Assembly: GCF_047302285.1 (NCBI RefSeq)
Contig: NZ_CP154845.1
Location: 682,001 to 746,000, forward strand
DNA: 64,000 nt
Direction of reading: 5' to 3'
DNA from: Robertmurraya sp047302285
GTDB lineage: Bacteria; Bacillota; Bacilli; Bacillales; Cytobacillaceae
The notes under the pieces are model-generated. The model was not told where the DNA came from and made no database searches. It worked only from the letters and a program-made list of their open reading frames with translations. Positions 43,543-53,773 of the stretch are shown in pieces; the stretch's first letter is position 1, and the number at the start of each line of letters is the position of its first letter. The position numbers and the translations under genes are program-made.

Positions 43543-44550
43543 ATGGCAGTAAAAGTTGGTATTAACGGTTTTGGTAGAATAGGTCGTAACGTATTACGTG
43601 CAGCATTAAAAAATTCAAATGTTGAGATTGTAGCGGTTAACGATTTAACAGATGCTAATATGCTAGCTCACCTTTTAAAATATGACACTGTACACGGAGT
43701 TCTTGATCAAGAAGTATCTGTTGATGGAGATTCTTTAGTAGTAGGTGGCAAAAAGATTAAGGTTCTTGCTGAGCGTGATCCAGCTCAACTTGGATGGGGA
43801 GACCTTGGAGTTGAAGTGGTTGTAGAATCAACTGGTCGTTTCACAAAGCGTGCTGACGCTGCGAAACATTTAGAAGCAGGCGCAAAGAAAGTTATTATTT
43901 CTGCTCCAGCATCTGAAGAAGATATTACAATCGTAATGGGTGTTAACCATGACAAGTATGATGCGGCTAACCACCATGTAATTTCTAATGCATCTTGTAC
44001 GACAAACTGTTTAGCTCCATTTGCAAAAGTTCTTAACGATAAATTTGGCATCAAGCGTGGTATGATGACAACTGTTCACTCATACACAAATGACCAACAA
44101 ATCCTTGACTTACCACATAAGGACTACCGTCGTGCTCGTGCAGCAGCTGAAAACATCATTCCAACTTCAACTGGTGCTGCAAAGGCAGTATCACTTGTAT
44201 TACCTGAATTAAAAGGTAAATTAAATGGTGGAGCAATGCGTGTTCCAACTCCAAACGTTTCTTTAGTAGACTTAGTTGCTGAGCTTGACAAAGACGTAAC
44301 TGCTGAAGAAGTAAACAGCGCTCTTAAAGCAGCAGCTGAAGGTGAATTAAAAGGAATTCTTGGTTACAGCGAAGAGCCATTAGTATCTAGTGACTACAAT
44401 GGTAACCCATATTCTTCAACAATCGATGCTCTTTCAACAATGGTAATGGAAGGTAGCATGGTTAAAGTAATCTCTTGGTACGATAACGAGTCTGGTTATT
44501 CTCACCGTGTTGTAGACCTAGTAGATTACCTTGCACAAAAAGGTCTATAA
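43543..44550 (+). CDS. gapA: Glyceraldehyde-3-phosphate dehydrogenase (glycolytic, NAD)
   Basis: A 335-residue GAPDH. Rossmann motif INGFGRIGRNVLRA, catalytic Cys152 (SNASCTTNCLAP) and partner His in the HSYTNDQ segment. The position after cggR and the GapA-like sequence mark it as the glycolytic enzyme. Strong GAGGAGG ribosome site and codon use typical of high expression. Confidence 0.98.
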   Translation: MAVKVGINGFGRIGRNVLRAALKNSNVEIVAVNDLTDANMLAHLLKYDTVHGVLDQEVSVDGDSLVVGGKKIKVLAERDPAQLGWGDLGVEVVVESTGRFTKRADAAKHLEAGAKKVIISAPASEEDITIVMGVNHDKYDAANHHVISNASCTTNCLAPFAKVLNDKFGIKRGMMTTVHSYTNDQQILDLPHKDYRRARAAAENIIPTSTGAAKAVSLVLPELKGKLNGGAMRVPTPNVSLVDLVAELDKDVTAEEVNSALKAAAEGELKGILGYSEEPLVSSDYNGNPYSSTIDALSTMVMEGSMVKVISWYDNESGYSHRVVDLVDYLAQKGL

Positions 44551-44685
44551 TTTAACCATTTTTTCATAAAAATCATGTGAATATTAACATCTGTATGTCT
44601 ATAATGGAAAAGGGAAAACATGCATAAATTTTCCACCATTTGTGCATTGCTAAAAGGTGTTAATAGTCGAATGACTTGAAAGCGG

Positions 44686-44715
44686 GGAGCGGGGAAGATT
44701 CCCCTCTCCTTTTTC
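44686..44715 (+). terminator. Terminator between gapA and pgk
   Basis: GGAG-C-GGGGAA pairs with TTCCCC-T-CTCC around a very short loop, then five T. It probably ends cggR-gapA transcripts partly, giving higher gapA than downstream mRNA. A TATAAT at 44600-44605 has no convincing -35. Confidence 0.75.
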
Positions 44716-44747
44716 TATGTAATCTCTTATAACAAGGAGGTCTTTAA

Positions 44748-45932
44748 ATGAACAAGAAGAGTGTTAAGGATGTTGATTTAAAAGGCAAACGCGTTTTTTG
44801 CCGAGTAGATTTTAATGTTCCGATGAAAGATGGCCAGATTACCGATGAAACGCGTATTAAAGCAGCGATTCCGACGATTCAGTATTTAGTGAATGCAGGT
44901 GCAAAAGTGCTTTTAGCGAGCCACTTAGGACGTCCAAAAGGTCAAGTTGTAGAAGAAATGCGTTTAACTCCAGTAGCAAAGCGTTTATCTGAATTACTTG
45001 GAAAAGAAGTAAAGAAAACAGATGAAGCTTACGGTGAGGCAGTTCAAGCAGAAGTCGCTCAAATGAATGATGGAGATGTTCTTCTTCTTGAAAATGTGCG
45101 CTTCTACCCTGGTGAAGAGAAAAATGATCCTGAATTAGCGAAAAACTTTGCTGCGTTAGCGGATGTGTATGTAAACGATGCTTTTGGAGCTGCGCACCGT
45201 GCCCATGCTTCTACAGAAGGAATTGCACATCACTTACCAGCTGTGTCAGGCCTTTTAATGGAAAAGGAATTAGACGTACTTGGGAAGGCATTGTCCAATC
45301 CTGAGAGACCTTTTACAGCCATTATTGGTGGAGCAAAGGTTAAGGACAAAATCGGTGTTATCGATAATCTTTTAGAAAAAGTGGATAACTTAATTATTGG
45401 CGGAGGGCTTGCTTATACATTTGTGAAGGCTCAAGGTCATGAGGTAGGAAAGTCTCTTTTAGAAGAAGATAAAATTGATTTAGCGAAAGAGTTTATGAAA
45501 AAGGCCGAGGAAAAAGGCGTAAAGTTTTATATGCCAGTTGACGTCATTGTAGCGGATGATTTTTCTGAGGATGCCAATTCAAAGGTTGTTGCAATCGAAG
45601 AAATTCCTGCGGATTGGGAAGCACTTGATATTGGACCGAAAACAAGTGAACTTTATGCACAAGTGATTCAAGATTCAAAGCTTGTCATCTGGAATGGACC
45701 GATGGGTGTATTTGAAATCAATAAATTCGCAGGCGGTACGAGAGCGGTAGCGGAAAGCTTAGCAGAAGCAAATGATACATATTCCGTGATTGGCGGAGGA
45801 GATTCTGCGGCTGCAGTTGAGAAATTCCATCTTGCTGATCGAATGAGCCATATTTCTACAGGTGGCGGTGCTTCCTTAGAATTTATGGAAGGAAAAGAGC
45901 TTCCAGGTGTCGTTGCTCTTAATGATAAATAA
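44748..45932 (+). CDS. pgk: Phosphoglycerate kinase
   Basis: A 394-residue glycolytic kinase making ATP and 3-phosphoglycerate from 1,3-bisphosphoglycerate. Signature KRVFCRVDFNVPM, substrate arginines in ASHLGRPKG and LLENVRFYPGEE, and the nucleotide loop GGGDSAAAVEKF are present. AAGGAGG precedes ATG 44748. Confidence 0.98.
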   Translation: MNKKSVKDVDLKGKRVFCRVDFNVPMKDGQITDETRIKAAIPTIQYLVNAGAKVLLASHLGRPKGQVVEEMRLTPVAKRLSELLGKEVKKTDEAYGEAVQAEVAQMNDGDVLLLENVRFYPGEEKNDPELAKNFAALADVYVNDAFGAAHRAHASTEGIAHHLPAVSGLLMEKELDVLGKALSNPERPFTAIIGGAKVKDKIGVIDNLLEKVDNLIIGGGLAYTFVKAQGHEVGKSLLEEDKIDLAKEFMKKAEEKGVKFYMPVDVIVADDFSEDANSKVVAIEEIPADWEALDIGPKTSELYAQVIQDSKLVIWNGPMGVFEINKFAGGTRAVAESLAEANDTYSVIGGGDSAAAVEKFHLADRMSHISTGGGASLEFMEGKELPGVVALNDK

Positions 45933-45948
45933 GAAAGGATGAATTCTT

Positions 45949-46710
45949 TTGCGTAAACCTATAATTGCAGGGAACTGGAAAATGCATAAAACGATCTCTG
46001 AAGCGAAAAGTTTTTTGGAGGAAGTAAAAGGCCTAGTTCCAGCAAAAGATAAAGTAGAATCAGTTATTTGTGCACCTGCCTTATTTTTAGATAGTCTTGT
46101 TGACCTGTCTAAAGAATATGACGTGGAAATTGGTGCTCAAAACATGCACTTTGAAGAAAGTGGCGCTTTTACAGGCGAAATTAGCCCTGTTGCTTTAGCT
46201 GATCTTGGTGTGAAATATGTTATTCTTGGTCACTCTGAACGTCGTGAAATGTTCAATGAAACAGATGATGCCGTTAACAAGAAGACGTTAGCAGCATTCA
46301 AGCATCAGTTAACGCCGATTGTTTGTTGCGGCGAAACATTAGAAGAGCGCGAAGCAGGTCAAACAAATGAACTTGTTGGAAATCAAGTAAAACAAGCATT
46401 AGTTGGCCTAACAGACGAACAAGTAAAGCAAACGGTTATTGCGTATGAGCCAATTTGGGCGATCGGTACGGGGAAATCTTCCACCGCTGAGGATGCAAAT
46501 GAAGTATGTGCTCATATTCGTAGCGTTGTAGCTGAGCAATTTTCACAAGACGTGTCAGATGCAGTACGCATTCAATATGGCGGTAGTGTAAAGCCAGCTA
46601 ATATTAAAGAATATATGGCACAGCCTGATATTGATGGTGCCCTCGTGGGTGGAGCAAGCTTAGAAGCAAGCTCATTCCTTCAACTATTGGAGGCAGGACA
46701 GTATGAGTAA
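45949..46710 (+). CDS. tpiA: Triosephosphate isomerase
   Basis: A 253-residue TIM barrel. Lys in AGNWKMHKT, His in LGHSERR, catalytic Glu in AYEPIWAIGTGKS and the phosphate loop YGGSVKPAN and GALVGGASL are present. Start is TTG 45949, with GAAAGGAT upstream; no other start fits the conserved RKPIIAGNWKM. Overlaps gpmI by 8 nt. Confidence 0.98.
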   Translation: MRKPIIAGNWKMHKTISEAKSFLEEVKGLVPAKDKVESVICAPALFLDSLVDLSKEYDVEIGAQNMHFEESGAFTGEISPVALADLGVKYVILGHSERREMFNETDDAVNKKTLAAFKHQLTPIVCCGETLEEREAGQTNELVGNQVKQALVGLTDEQVKQTVIAYEPIWAIGTGKSSTAEDANEVCAHIRSVVAEQFSQDVSDAVRIQYGGSVKPANIKEYMAQPDIDGALVGGASLEASSFLQLLEAGQYE

Positions 46711-48238
46711 GGCACCTGTTGCATTAATTATTTTGGATGGATTTGCTTGCCGTGACGAGGTTAAGGGAAATGCCGTTGCCCAAGCAAACAAGCCAAATTT
46801 TGATCGTCTTTGGAAGCAATTCCCTCATGCTCAATTGACGGCTTCAGGTGAGGCAGTGGGTCTTCCTGAAGGACAAATGGGGAACTCAGAGGTTGGGCAC
46901 TTAAATATCGGTGCCGGTCGCGTTGTGTACCAAAGTTTAACACGTGTGAATGTTGCCATCCGTGATGGGGAGTTTGGTGAAAACGAAACGATCAATGGTG
47001 CTATGGATCATGCGAAAAAGAACGGTACGAATCTTCACCTTTTCGGTTTACTATCCGATGGTGGTGTTCATAGTCATGTTCAGCATATGTATGCCTTATT
47101 AAAGATGGCTGCTGAAAAAGGTGTGGAGAAAGTCTACGTACATGGCTTCTTAGATGGTCGCGATGTTGGTCCGCAAACGGCGCCTACATATGTGAAAGAA
47201 ACATTGGAGAAAATGAAGGAGTATGGTGTTGGAGAGTTTGCGACCATTTCTGGACGTTACTATTCCATGGACCGTGATAAGCGTTGGGAACGTGTAGAGA
47301 AATCTTATCGTGCGATGGTGTATGGTGAAGGTCCAACATACTCTGATCCATTAGAATTAATCGAGGATTCATATAAAAATGGAATCTATGACGAGTTCGT
47401 CCTTCCTTCAGTTATCACGAAGGAAAATGGAGAGCCGGTTGCGAGGATTCAGGATAATGATGCGGTTATTTTCTATAACTTCCGTCCTGACCGTGCGATT
47501 CAGATTTCAAACACGTTCACAAATAAGGATTTCCGTTCCTTTGATCGTGGACCAAAGCATCCTGAGAACCTGTATTTCGTTTGTATGACCCACTTTAGTG
47601 AGACAGTAGATGGCTATGTAGCATTCAAACCAACAAACTTGGATAATACACTTGGAGAAGTGTTATCTCAAAATGGTTTGCAGCAGCTCCGCATTGCGGA
47701 AACTGAAAAGTATCCACATGTGACGTTCTTTATGAGTGGAGGACGTGAAGCAGAGTTTCCTGGTGAAAAGCGGATCTTAATCAACTCACCGAAGGTTGCT
47801 ACGTATGATTTGAAGCCAGAAATGAGCGCATATGAAGTAACAGATGCTTTGATTGGTGAAATTGAAGCAGATAGTGTAGATGCAATTATTTTAAACTTTG
47901 CGAATCCTGACATGGTTGGGCATTCTGGTATGCTCGAGCCAACGATTAAAGCGATTGAAACAGTAGATGAGTGTCTAGGTCGCATCATTGATTTAATTTT
48001 ACAAAAGGGCGGAGCAGCGATTATTACCGCTGACCACGGAAATGCCGATGAAGTCATCACAATGGAAGGCAATCCGATGACGGCCCATACAACAAACCCA
48101 GTTCCTGTCATTGTAACGAAGGAAGGGTTAGAACTACGTAACGACGGTATTCTTGGAGATTTAGCCCCAACGATGCTTGATTTATTGAATTTGCAAAAGC
48201 CAGCCGAAATGACTGGTACTAGTTTAATTAAAAAATAA
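46703..48238 (+). CDS. gpmI: 2,3-bisphosphoglycerate-independent phosphoglycerate mutase
   Basis: A 511-residue alkaline-phosphatase-superfamily mutase using two Mn ions. Metal-binding LIILDGF (Asp12), catalytic Ser62 (GQMGNSEVGH), FLDGRDVGP, and the C-terminal FANPDMVGHSG and ADHGNAD metal motifs are all present. GGAGG lies 9 nt before ATG 46703 inside tpiA. Confidence 0.98.
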   Translation: MSKAPVALIILDGFACRDEVKGNAVAQANKPNFDRLWKQFPHAQLTASGEAVGLPEGQMGNSEVGHLNIGAGRVVYQSLTRVNVAIRDGEFGENETINGAMDHAKKNGTNLHLFGLLSDGGVHSHVQHMYALLKMAAEKGVEKVYVHGFLDGRDVGPQTAPTYVKETLEKMKEYGVGEFATISGRYYSMDRDKRWERVEKSYRAMVYGEGPTYSDPLELIEDSYKNGIYDEFVLPSVITKENGEPVARIQDNDAVIFYNFRPDRAIQISNTFTNKDFRSFDRGPKHPENLYFVCMTHFSETVDGYVAFKPTNLDNTLGEVLSQNGLQQLRIAETEKYPHVTFFMSGGREAEFPGEKRILINSPKVATYDLKPEMSAYEVTDALIGEIEADSVDAIILNFANPDMVGHSGMLEPTIKAIETVDECLGRIIDLILQKGGAAIITADHGNADEVITMEGNPMTAHTTNPVPVIVTKEGLELRNDGILGDLAPTMLDLLNLQKPAEMTGTSLIKK

Positions 48239-48258
48239 TATTATTAGGAGAGATGAAT

Positions 48259-49554
48259 ATGCCTTATATCCAACATGTATACGCACGTGAAGTGCTAGAT
48301 AGCCGCGGTAATCCAACTGTAGAAGTAGAAGTTTTAACTGAATCAGGTGCTTTTGGTCGTGCCTTAGTACCATCTGGTGCTTCAACTGGTGAATACGAAG
48401 CAGTTGAACTTCGTGACGGAGATAAGTCTCGTTACCTTGGTAAGGGAGTTCAAAAAGCAGTTGATAATGTAAATAACATCATCGCTGAAGAAATCATTGG
48501 TCTAGACGTAACTGACCAAGTTGGAATCGACCGTTTAATGATCGAATTAGATGGTACTGAAAACAAAGGGAAATTAGGAGCAAATGCGATTCTTGGTGTT
48601 TCTATGGCTTGTGCGCATGCAGCAGCAGATTTCGTAGGTCTTCCATTATACCGTTACCTTGGTGGATTCAATGCGAAGCAATTACCAACTCCAATGATGA
48701 ACATCATCAACGGTGGTTCTCATGCTGATAACAACGTTGATTTCCAAGAGTTCATGATTTTACCTGTTGGTGCTCCAACATTTAAAGAAGCAATCCGTAT
48801 GGGTGCTGAAGTATTCCATGCATTGAAAAAAGTTTTATCTGGAAAAGGTTTAAATACAGCTGTTGGTGACGAAGGCGGATTCGCTCCAAACCTTGGTTCT
48901 AACCGTGAAGCACTAGAAGTTATCATTGAAGCGATTACTGCTGCTGGTTATGAAGCTGGAAAAGACATTTTCTTAGGAATGGACGTTGCTTCTTCTGAAT
49001 TCTTCAACAAAGAAACAAAGAAATATGATTTAGCTGGTGAGGGCCGTACAGGTTTAACTTCTGAAGAAATGGTTAATTTCTACGAAGAGCTAGTTAATGA
49101 ATTCCCAATCCTTTCAATCGAAGATGGATTAGACGAGAACGACTGGGATGGCCACAAGCTATTAACTGAGCGTATCGGTGGCAAGGTTCAATTAGTTGGG
49201 GATGACTTATTCGTAACAAACACGAAGAAGCTTGCTCAAGGGATTGAACAAGGTGTTGGTAACTCAATCCTAATCAAAGTGAACCAAATCGGTACATTAA
49301 CTGAAACTTTTGATGCGATCGAAATGGCGAAGCGTGCTGGTTACACAGCGGTTGTTTCTCACCGTTCTGGTGAAACAGAAGATGCAACAATTGCTGACAT
49401 CGCTGTTGCAACAAACGCTGGCCAAATCAAGACTGGTTCTATGTCTCGTACAGACCGTATTGCGAAGTACAACCAATTACTACGCATCGAAGACGAACTA
49501 GGCGATTTAGCTATCTATGATGGTTTAAAGAGCTTTTATAACTTGAAGAAGTAA
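48259..49554 (+). CDS. eno: Enolase
   Basis: A 431-residue enolase converting 2-phosphoglycerate to phosphoenolpyruvate. DSRGNPTVEVEV, the loop PSGASTGEYEA, metal ligands in FLGMDVASSEF, SIEDGLDENDW and LVGDDLFVTN, and the catalytic Lys in ILIKVNQIGTLTE are present. ATG 48259 (MPYIQHVYARE) has AGGAG 8 nt upstream and matches B. subtilis Eno; ATG 48253 is only 2 nt away. Last gene of the operon. Confidence 0.98.
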   Translation: MPYIQHVYAREVLDSRGNPTVEVEVLTESGAFGRALVPSGASTGEYEAVELRDGDKSRYLGKGVQKAVDNVNNIIAEEIIGLDVTDQVGIDRLMIELDGTENKGKLGANAILGVSMACAHAAADFVGLPLYRYLGGFNAKQLPTPMMNIINGGSHADNNVDFQEFMILPVGAPTFKEAIRMGAEVFHALKKVLSGKGLNTAVGDEGGFAPNLGSNREALEVIIEAITAAGYEAGKDIFLGMDVASSEFFNKETKKYDLAGEGRTGLTSEEMVNFYEELVNEFPILSIEDGLDENDWDGHKLLTERIGGKVQLVGDDLFVTNTKKLAQGIEQGVGNSILIKVNQIGTLTETFDAIEMAKRAGYTAVVSHRSGETEDATIADIAVATNAGQIKTGSMSRTDRIAKYNQLLRIEDELGDLAIYDGLKSFYNLKK

Positions 49555-49638
49555 TTTAAATTCGTCTGAATTGTGTCGTACAAGGCACTTTTTGAGGGTC
49601 TGAATTACATGAATTAAGTCGTACAAACGATTAAGATT

Positions 49639-49688
49639 AAAACCTCCTATTTATGTGTGATAAATCCACATTTATAGGAGGTTTTTTT
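49639..49688 (+). terminator. Terminator of the glycolytic operon
   Basis: AAAACCTCCTAT (49639-49650) pairs with ATAGGAGGTTTT (49674-49685), with a further GTG/CAC inner stem, then T. Upstream, GTCGTACAA is repeated at 49575 and 49618 (43 bp apart); meaning unknown. Confidence 0.9.
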
Positions 49689-49932
49689 GTATTTTATATA
49701 ATAGAATTCTTATTTTATTCTATTGGAACGTTCTTTTTCGTTCAGTAAGTTTAACCATAACTTTAGACCTACTGATACCCTTACCTTAACAAAAACCTTA
49801 CATTTTTTATCAAAGCAATGCTCTTATGGAAATTGTGTTGTCTAGTATGTCAGTTTATTTCATATAGGGGAAAAATAAACGTTTGAAAAGATTTGAGCAC
49901 GGCTGAAAAAAATGCATTGTTAAAAAAGTGTT

Positions 49933-49961
49933 TGTCTGCAACTTGGTATTTATATATGATA
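49933..49961 (+). promoter_or_regulatory. Promoter of the MHYT hybrid kinase
   Basis: TTGTCT (49933-49938), 17-bp spacer, TATGAT (49956-49961), 29 nt before the start codon. The rest of 49689-49932 is AT-rich and shows nothing I can name. Confidence 0.6.
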
Positions 49962-49990
49962 AAAGCATTATGACATAAGGTGTGATATAG

Positions 49991-52900
49991 ATGACGTACT
50001 CAGGCACATACGACCTTCATCTTGTAGTGATATCGATTATTGTAGCGATTATGACTTATTTTGCTTGCTTTAATATTGTTAATCAAATCAGAACGTCCAA
50101 TAAAAGTGCAATAGTGAGATGGATTATTGGTGGATCTCTTACATTAGGCTTGGGTATATGGTCGATGCATTTTATTGGAATGCTTGGATTTGATGCCCAT
50201 GTACTGATTACTTATCATGTAGGTCAAATCATATTATCCTTTGTTTTAGCTTGTGTTGGAGGTTTTATTGCATTTTTCACCTGTTATCAATCTAAGAAGA
50301 GCCTTCTTATTAGCACAGTTTTATCTGGATTCATTTTTATCGGAATGCACTCTAGAGGCATGAAAGCGATGGAAATGGAAGCAAATATGGATTATGACAT
50401 AGGACTCATCAGTCTGTCCATTATTATGGTCTTTTTTGTATCAGGATGGGCTAGTTTCCTTTTCTCTTCACAGAAAAATAACCAATCGAAACCTTTTGGT
50501 AGAGTGGTTTTCCATTCAATCGTATTGGGACTTGGGACAGCTTCTGCTCACTATACCGCGATGGAAGCTGTGATGATAGAAGGAACACCTTCTCATAACT
50601 ATGCCCGCAAGCTTGCAGACTTTGATATTCTTTCAAATCAAATATCAACAGATATCTTGGCCTATTTCTTATGTATTGCTGTAATTATTATCCTAGGATT
50701 GATAATTTCCTTGGCGTATTTGGATAAGTACCGAGCAGAACAGCATCAAAAGGTTATATCAGCGCAATACAAATCGTTAGTAGACCACAATCCTAATATT
50801 GTTTTCACAGTAGATCATAATGGCCTGATTACAGATGTAAATCCGAAAGGAATAGAGATCTCTAAGTTTACGAGAGAAGCAATTACAACTAAATCGGTGG
50901 TATCATTTTTTAGAGCTGAGGACCAACCGATGGTAGAGTACAAGCTTCTCCATATACAAGAAGCGCAACAGGATTTTGAAGCGCCTATTCTAAATGGCGA
51001 AGGAACTTGGGTTCCTATGCTTATAACACTTGTCCCTATCATCATAGACGAAAAAATGCTTGGGGCTTTTGTTGTAGCAAGAGACAATACAGATTTATTT
51101 AAATCCAAAGAACATATTAGGAAAGCGCAGAAAGACCTTTACAATACAATCCGTAAGCAGCAGGGATTGACATACAAGTTTATCAAAGTAGGAGAGCGTT
51201 TTATTCATACCTTATGTGAAGGGGAGATCATATATAGAGTAGGGTTATCACCATTAGCCGTAGTTGGCAAGGAAGTGCATGATTTCTTTTCGAAAGAAGA
51301 AGCTGAATATAGGCTACATGTATACGAAAAAGCCTGGCAGGGAGAAATCACTAGCTATGAAGGGAACATTAATGGCGTCGATTATTATGTCACACTTAGT
51401 CCTATTATTGAAGATGGAAAGATAATGGAGGTCGTTGCATCAGGAGTTGATATTACCCCTCTTAAGGAAGCAGAGAAATACCACAAAAAACAAGAAACAT
51501 GGTACCGAAATATCTTGAGCGAAATGTCTGAGGGAATTATGTTATATGGAGCAGATGACCGGATAGTCCCATTTAATGATAATGTTCATAGGCTTTTTGG
51601 GTTAACTAAGGAAGAACTGCAAGAACAAACGATTTATAATAATATCATAAATTTTGTTCGGGAAGATGGAACTCCTTTAGAACTTGAGAAATATCCCATT
51701 TATCAAACTTTAACAACCGGGAATATGGTAACCGGAGAAATCATAGGGATAAAGCATCAAGAGCATACTACTTGGGTAAGCATGAACACGAAACTTCTTG
51801 AATCATTGGAAAATGATCAAGGTCCCAAAGTGTTGTTTACCATGACAGATATTACGAAACAAAAAGAGCAAGAAATCATGCTTAGGGAAGTCAATGCATT
51901 AAATTCAACCATCATGAATAGCCTTCCTCTCGGTATGATTATGATTGATAATAACTACCATATAATGGCTTTAAATAAACCATTTTGTACCATGTTTAAT
52001 TTGAAAGACTCATTAAGTGACTTTATAGGCGAGAATATTGAGCAATATCGTGAAGGGATTTATAAGAATACTGAATGGGAAGTAGAAAGAGTAAAAGATA
52101 TTTACTCTAGAAAGAAGCCAAATGTGGATGAAGTGGAACTACCAGACAAGAGAATTTTGGAAAGAAGGTATTTCCCTTTCTATATGGACGGAGAATTAAA
52201 GGGACACTTATGGACATTTGAAGAAATTTCGGAACGCAAACAAATGGAACGAGGAATTATCCAATCGAAGGAAGAAGCAGTTAAAGCGAACTTGATCAAA
52301 TCAGAATTCTTATCGAAAATGAGCCATGAGTTGCGAACACCTTTGAACGGAATTCTTGGATTTGCTCAATTACTTGAGCTAGATACGACGTTATCAAAAC
52401 AGCAGCAAGATTTTGTTCAAGAAATCTTAATAGGCGGAAGACATCTATTAAATCTTATAAACGAAGTACTAGACTTATCAAGAATTGAAACGGGGAAAAT
52501 CAAAATTTCTAATGAGCCGATTGAAATACAGACAGTTCTAAATGAATGTATTAATCTAATTAGCTCAGCAGCTGATAAAAAGAATATTCACGTTATAAAT
52601 AAGCTAGATGAGTGTACCGATATATGCGTGAAAATTGACCAAGTCCGAATAAGACAAGTCATCTTAAACCTATTAGATAATGCCATTAAATATAACAACA
52701 AAAATGGGGAAATGATGATTACCTGTGAAGTAAAGAAACATAACGTTTTTATTCATGTCATTGACAATGGATTTGGGATATCAGATGCAGAGCAGCAACA
52801 AATTTTTGAACCGTTTTACCGTGGAGAACATCCCCACATAGAAGGAACTGGAATTGGTCTTTCCTTGGTAAGACAACTGATTCATCTAATGGGTGGTGAA

Positions 52901-53398
52901 GTCGGCGTAGAGAGCCGTATTGGAGAAGGAAGTGATTTCTGGTTTAGCCTTCCAATCTTGAGTTCCTTATATGTGAAACAAATTCATTCTTTAGACAATC
53001 ATGGTATAGCTCCTCTAAGTTATGAAAAAAGGGTTTTATATATTGAGGACAATTTCGCAAATTTACAATTAGTATCTGAAATTTTACAAACGATTAATGG
53101 AATAACTTTACTTTCTGCTATGAGAGGTGATGAGGGTATTCAGGTAGCGTTAGACCAACTTCCTGATTTAATACTATTAGATTTGCATCTCCCTGATATG
53201 CATGGATTTGATGTCTTTGAACAATTAAAAGCGAACCAAAGGACAGCACAAATTCCTGTTATAGCATTAAGTGCGAACGCAATGCTTGATGATATTCAAT
53301 TAGCTTTACGTAAAGGGTTTGAGGAGTATATTACCAAGCCAATTGAAGTCCAATCTTTTCTAAGAAAAATCTCGACGTATTTAACTGAATCAATTTGA
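49991..53398 (+). CDS. MHYT-PAS hybrid sensor histidine kinase with receiver domain
   Basis: A 1135-residue membrane hybrid kinase. Residues 1-245 are an MHYT sensor of about seven helices with three His motifs, MHFIGM, MHSRGM and AHYTAM (the second and third depart from MHYxGM); this domain is proposed to bind metal and sense a diatomic gas. Then four PAS regions (about 255-375, 385-490, 500-630, 635-755), HisKA with His779 (SHELRTPLNG), HATPase with LLDNAIKYN, DNGFGIS and GTGIGLSLV, and a receiver domain with Asp1064 (LLDLHLPDMHG). There is no DNA-binding or HPt domain, so phosphate must pass on to another protein or act internally. RBS AAGGTGTGAT. Confidence 0.92.
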   Translation: MTYSGTYDLHLVVISIIVAIMTYFACFNIVNQIRTSNKSAIVRWIIGGSLTLGLGIWSMHFIGMLGFDAHVLITYHVGQIILSFVLACVGGFIAFFTCYQSKKSLLISTVLSGFIFIGMHSRGMKAMEMEANMDYDIGLISLSIIMVFFVSGWASFLFSSQKNNQSKPFGRVVFHSIVLGLGTASAHYTAMEAVMIEGTPSHNYARKLADFDILSNQISTDILAYFLCIAVIIILGLIISLAYLDKYRAEQHQKVISAQYKSLVDHNPNIVFTVDHNGLITDVNPKGIEISKFTREAITTKSVVSFFRAEDQPMVEYKLLHIQEAQQDFEAPILNGEGTWVPMLITLVPIIIDEKMLGAFVVARDNTDLFKSKEHIRKAQKDLYNTIRKQQGLTYKFIKVGERFIHTLCEGEIIYRVGLSPLAVVGKEVHDFFSKEEAEYRLHVYEKAWQGEITSYEGNINGVDYYVTLSPIIEDGKIMEVVASGVDITPLKEAEKYHKKQETWYRNILSEMSEGIMLYGADDRIVPFNDNVHRLFGLTKEELQEQTIYNNIINFVREDGTPLELEKYPIYQTLTTGNMVTGEIIGIKHQEHTTWVSMNTKLLESLENDQGPKVLFTMTDITKQKEQEIMLREVNALNSTIMNSLPLGMIMIDNNYHIMALNKPFCTMFNLKDSLSDFIGENIEQYREGIYKNTEWEVERVKDIYSRKKPNVDEVELPDKRILERRYFPFYMDGELKGHLWTFEEISERKQMERGIIQSKEEAVKANLIKSEFLSKMSHELRTPLNGILGFAQLLELDTTLSKQQQDFVQEILIGGRHLLNLINEVLDLSRIETGKIKISNEPIEIQTVLNECINLISSAADKKNIHVINKLDECTDICVKIDQVRIRQVILNLLDNAIKYNNKNGEMMITCEVKKHNVFIHVIDNGFGISDAEQQQIFEPFYRGEHPHIEGTGIGLSLVRQLIHLMGGEVGVESRIGEGSDFWFSLPILSSLYVKQIHSLDNHGIAPLSYEKRVLYIEDNFANLQLVSEILQTINGITLLSAMRGDEGIQVALDQLPDLILLDLHLPDMHGFDVFEQLKANQRTAQIPVIALSANAMLDDIQLALRKGFEEYITKPIEVQSFLRKISTYLTESI

Positions 53399-53502
53399 TA
53401 ATGGCGCATCTCAAGTTAAAAAACGAAGAGTGTGCGTTAGCTATGAGGAACTGAACGCATTAATACGTATTTTTAAGCTATAACAACATCAAACATCATA
53501 TT

Positions 53503-53554
53503 ACCCTTGAAGTAGATATTAAAGAGTAAACTCTATCTTCTTCAGGGTTTTTTT
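53503..53554 (+). terminator. Terminator after the hybrid kinase
   Basis: ACCCTTGAAGTAGATA pairs with TATCTTCTTCAGGGT with one bulge and one mismatch, then seven T. Confidence 0.75.
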
Positions 53555-53602
53555 CGTAGGACAAAAGTCTTAAGTTGCATTCCTTTATGGTAGAGAAATG
53601 TC

Positions 53603-53676
53603 GTGAAATCCTCTGAATTTGTCGTAATCTGTCCTCTCAATCTGCTCATATGTCTCTAATTCTGCCTCATATGCAC
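53603..53676. repeat. Decayed CTCATATG repeat, about 21-bp period
   Basis: CTCATATG occurs at 53645 and 53666, exactly 21 bp apart. The two preceding 21-mers (53603 and 53624) align to the same unit, roughly (G/C)TCATATGTCCTCTAATTCTG, with several changes. Sequence differs from the other arrays but the period is the same. Confidence 0.5.
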
Positions 53677-53773
53677 TTTGTGGAATCGACATAAAATAGG
53701 AAAAAAGTTACATTGGTGGTAACAAATCAAACAATTCGGAAGTTTGCAGATTGTTAGGGAATGGAGGGTAACA

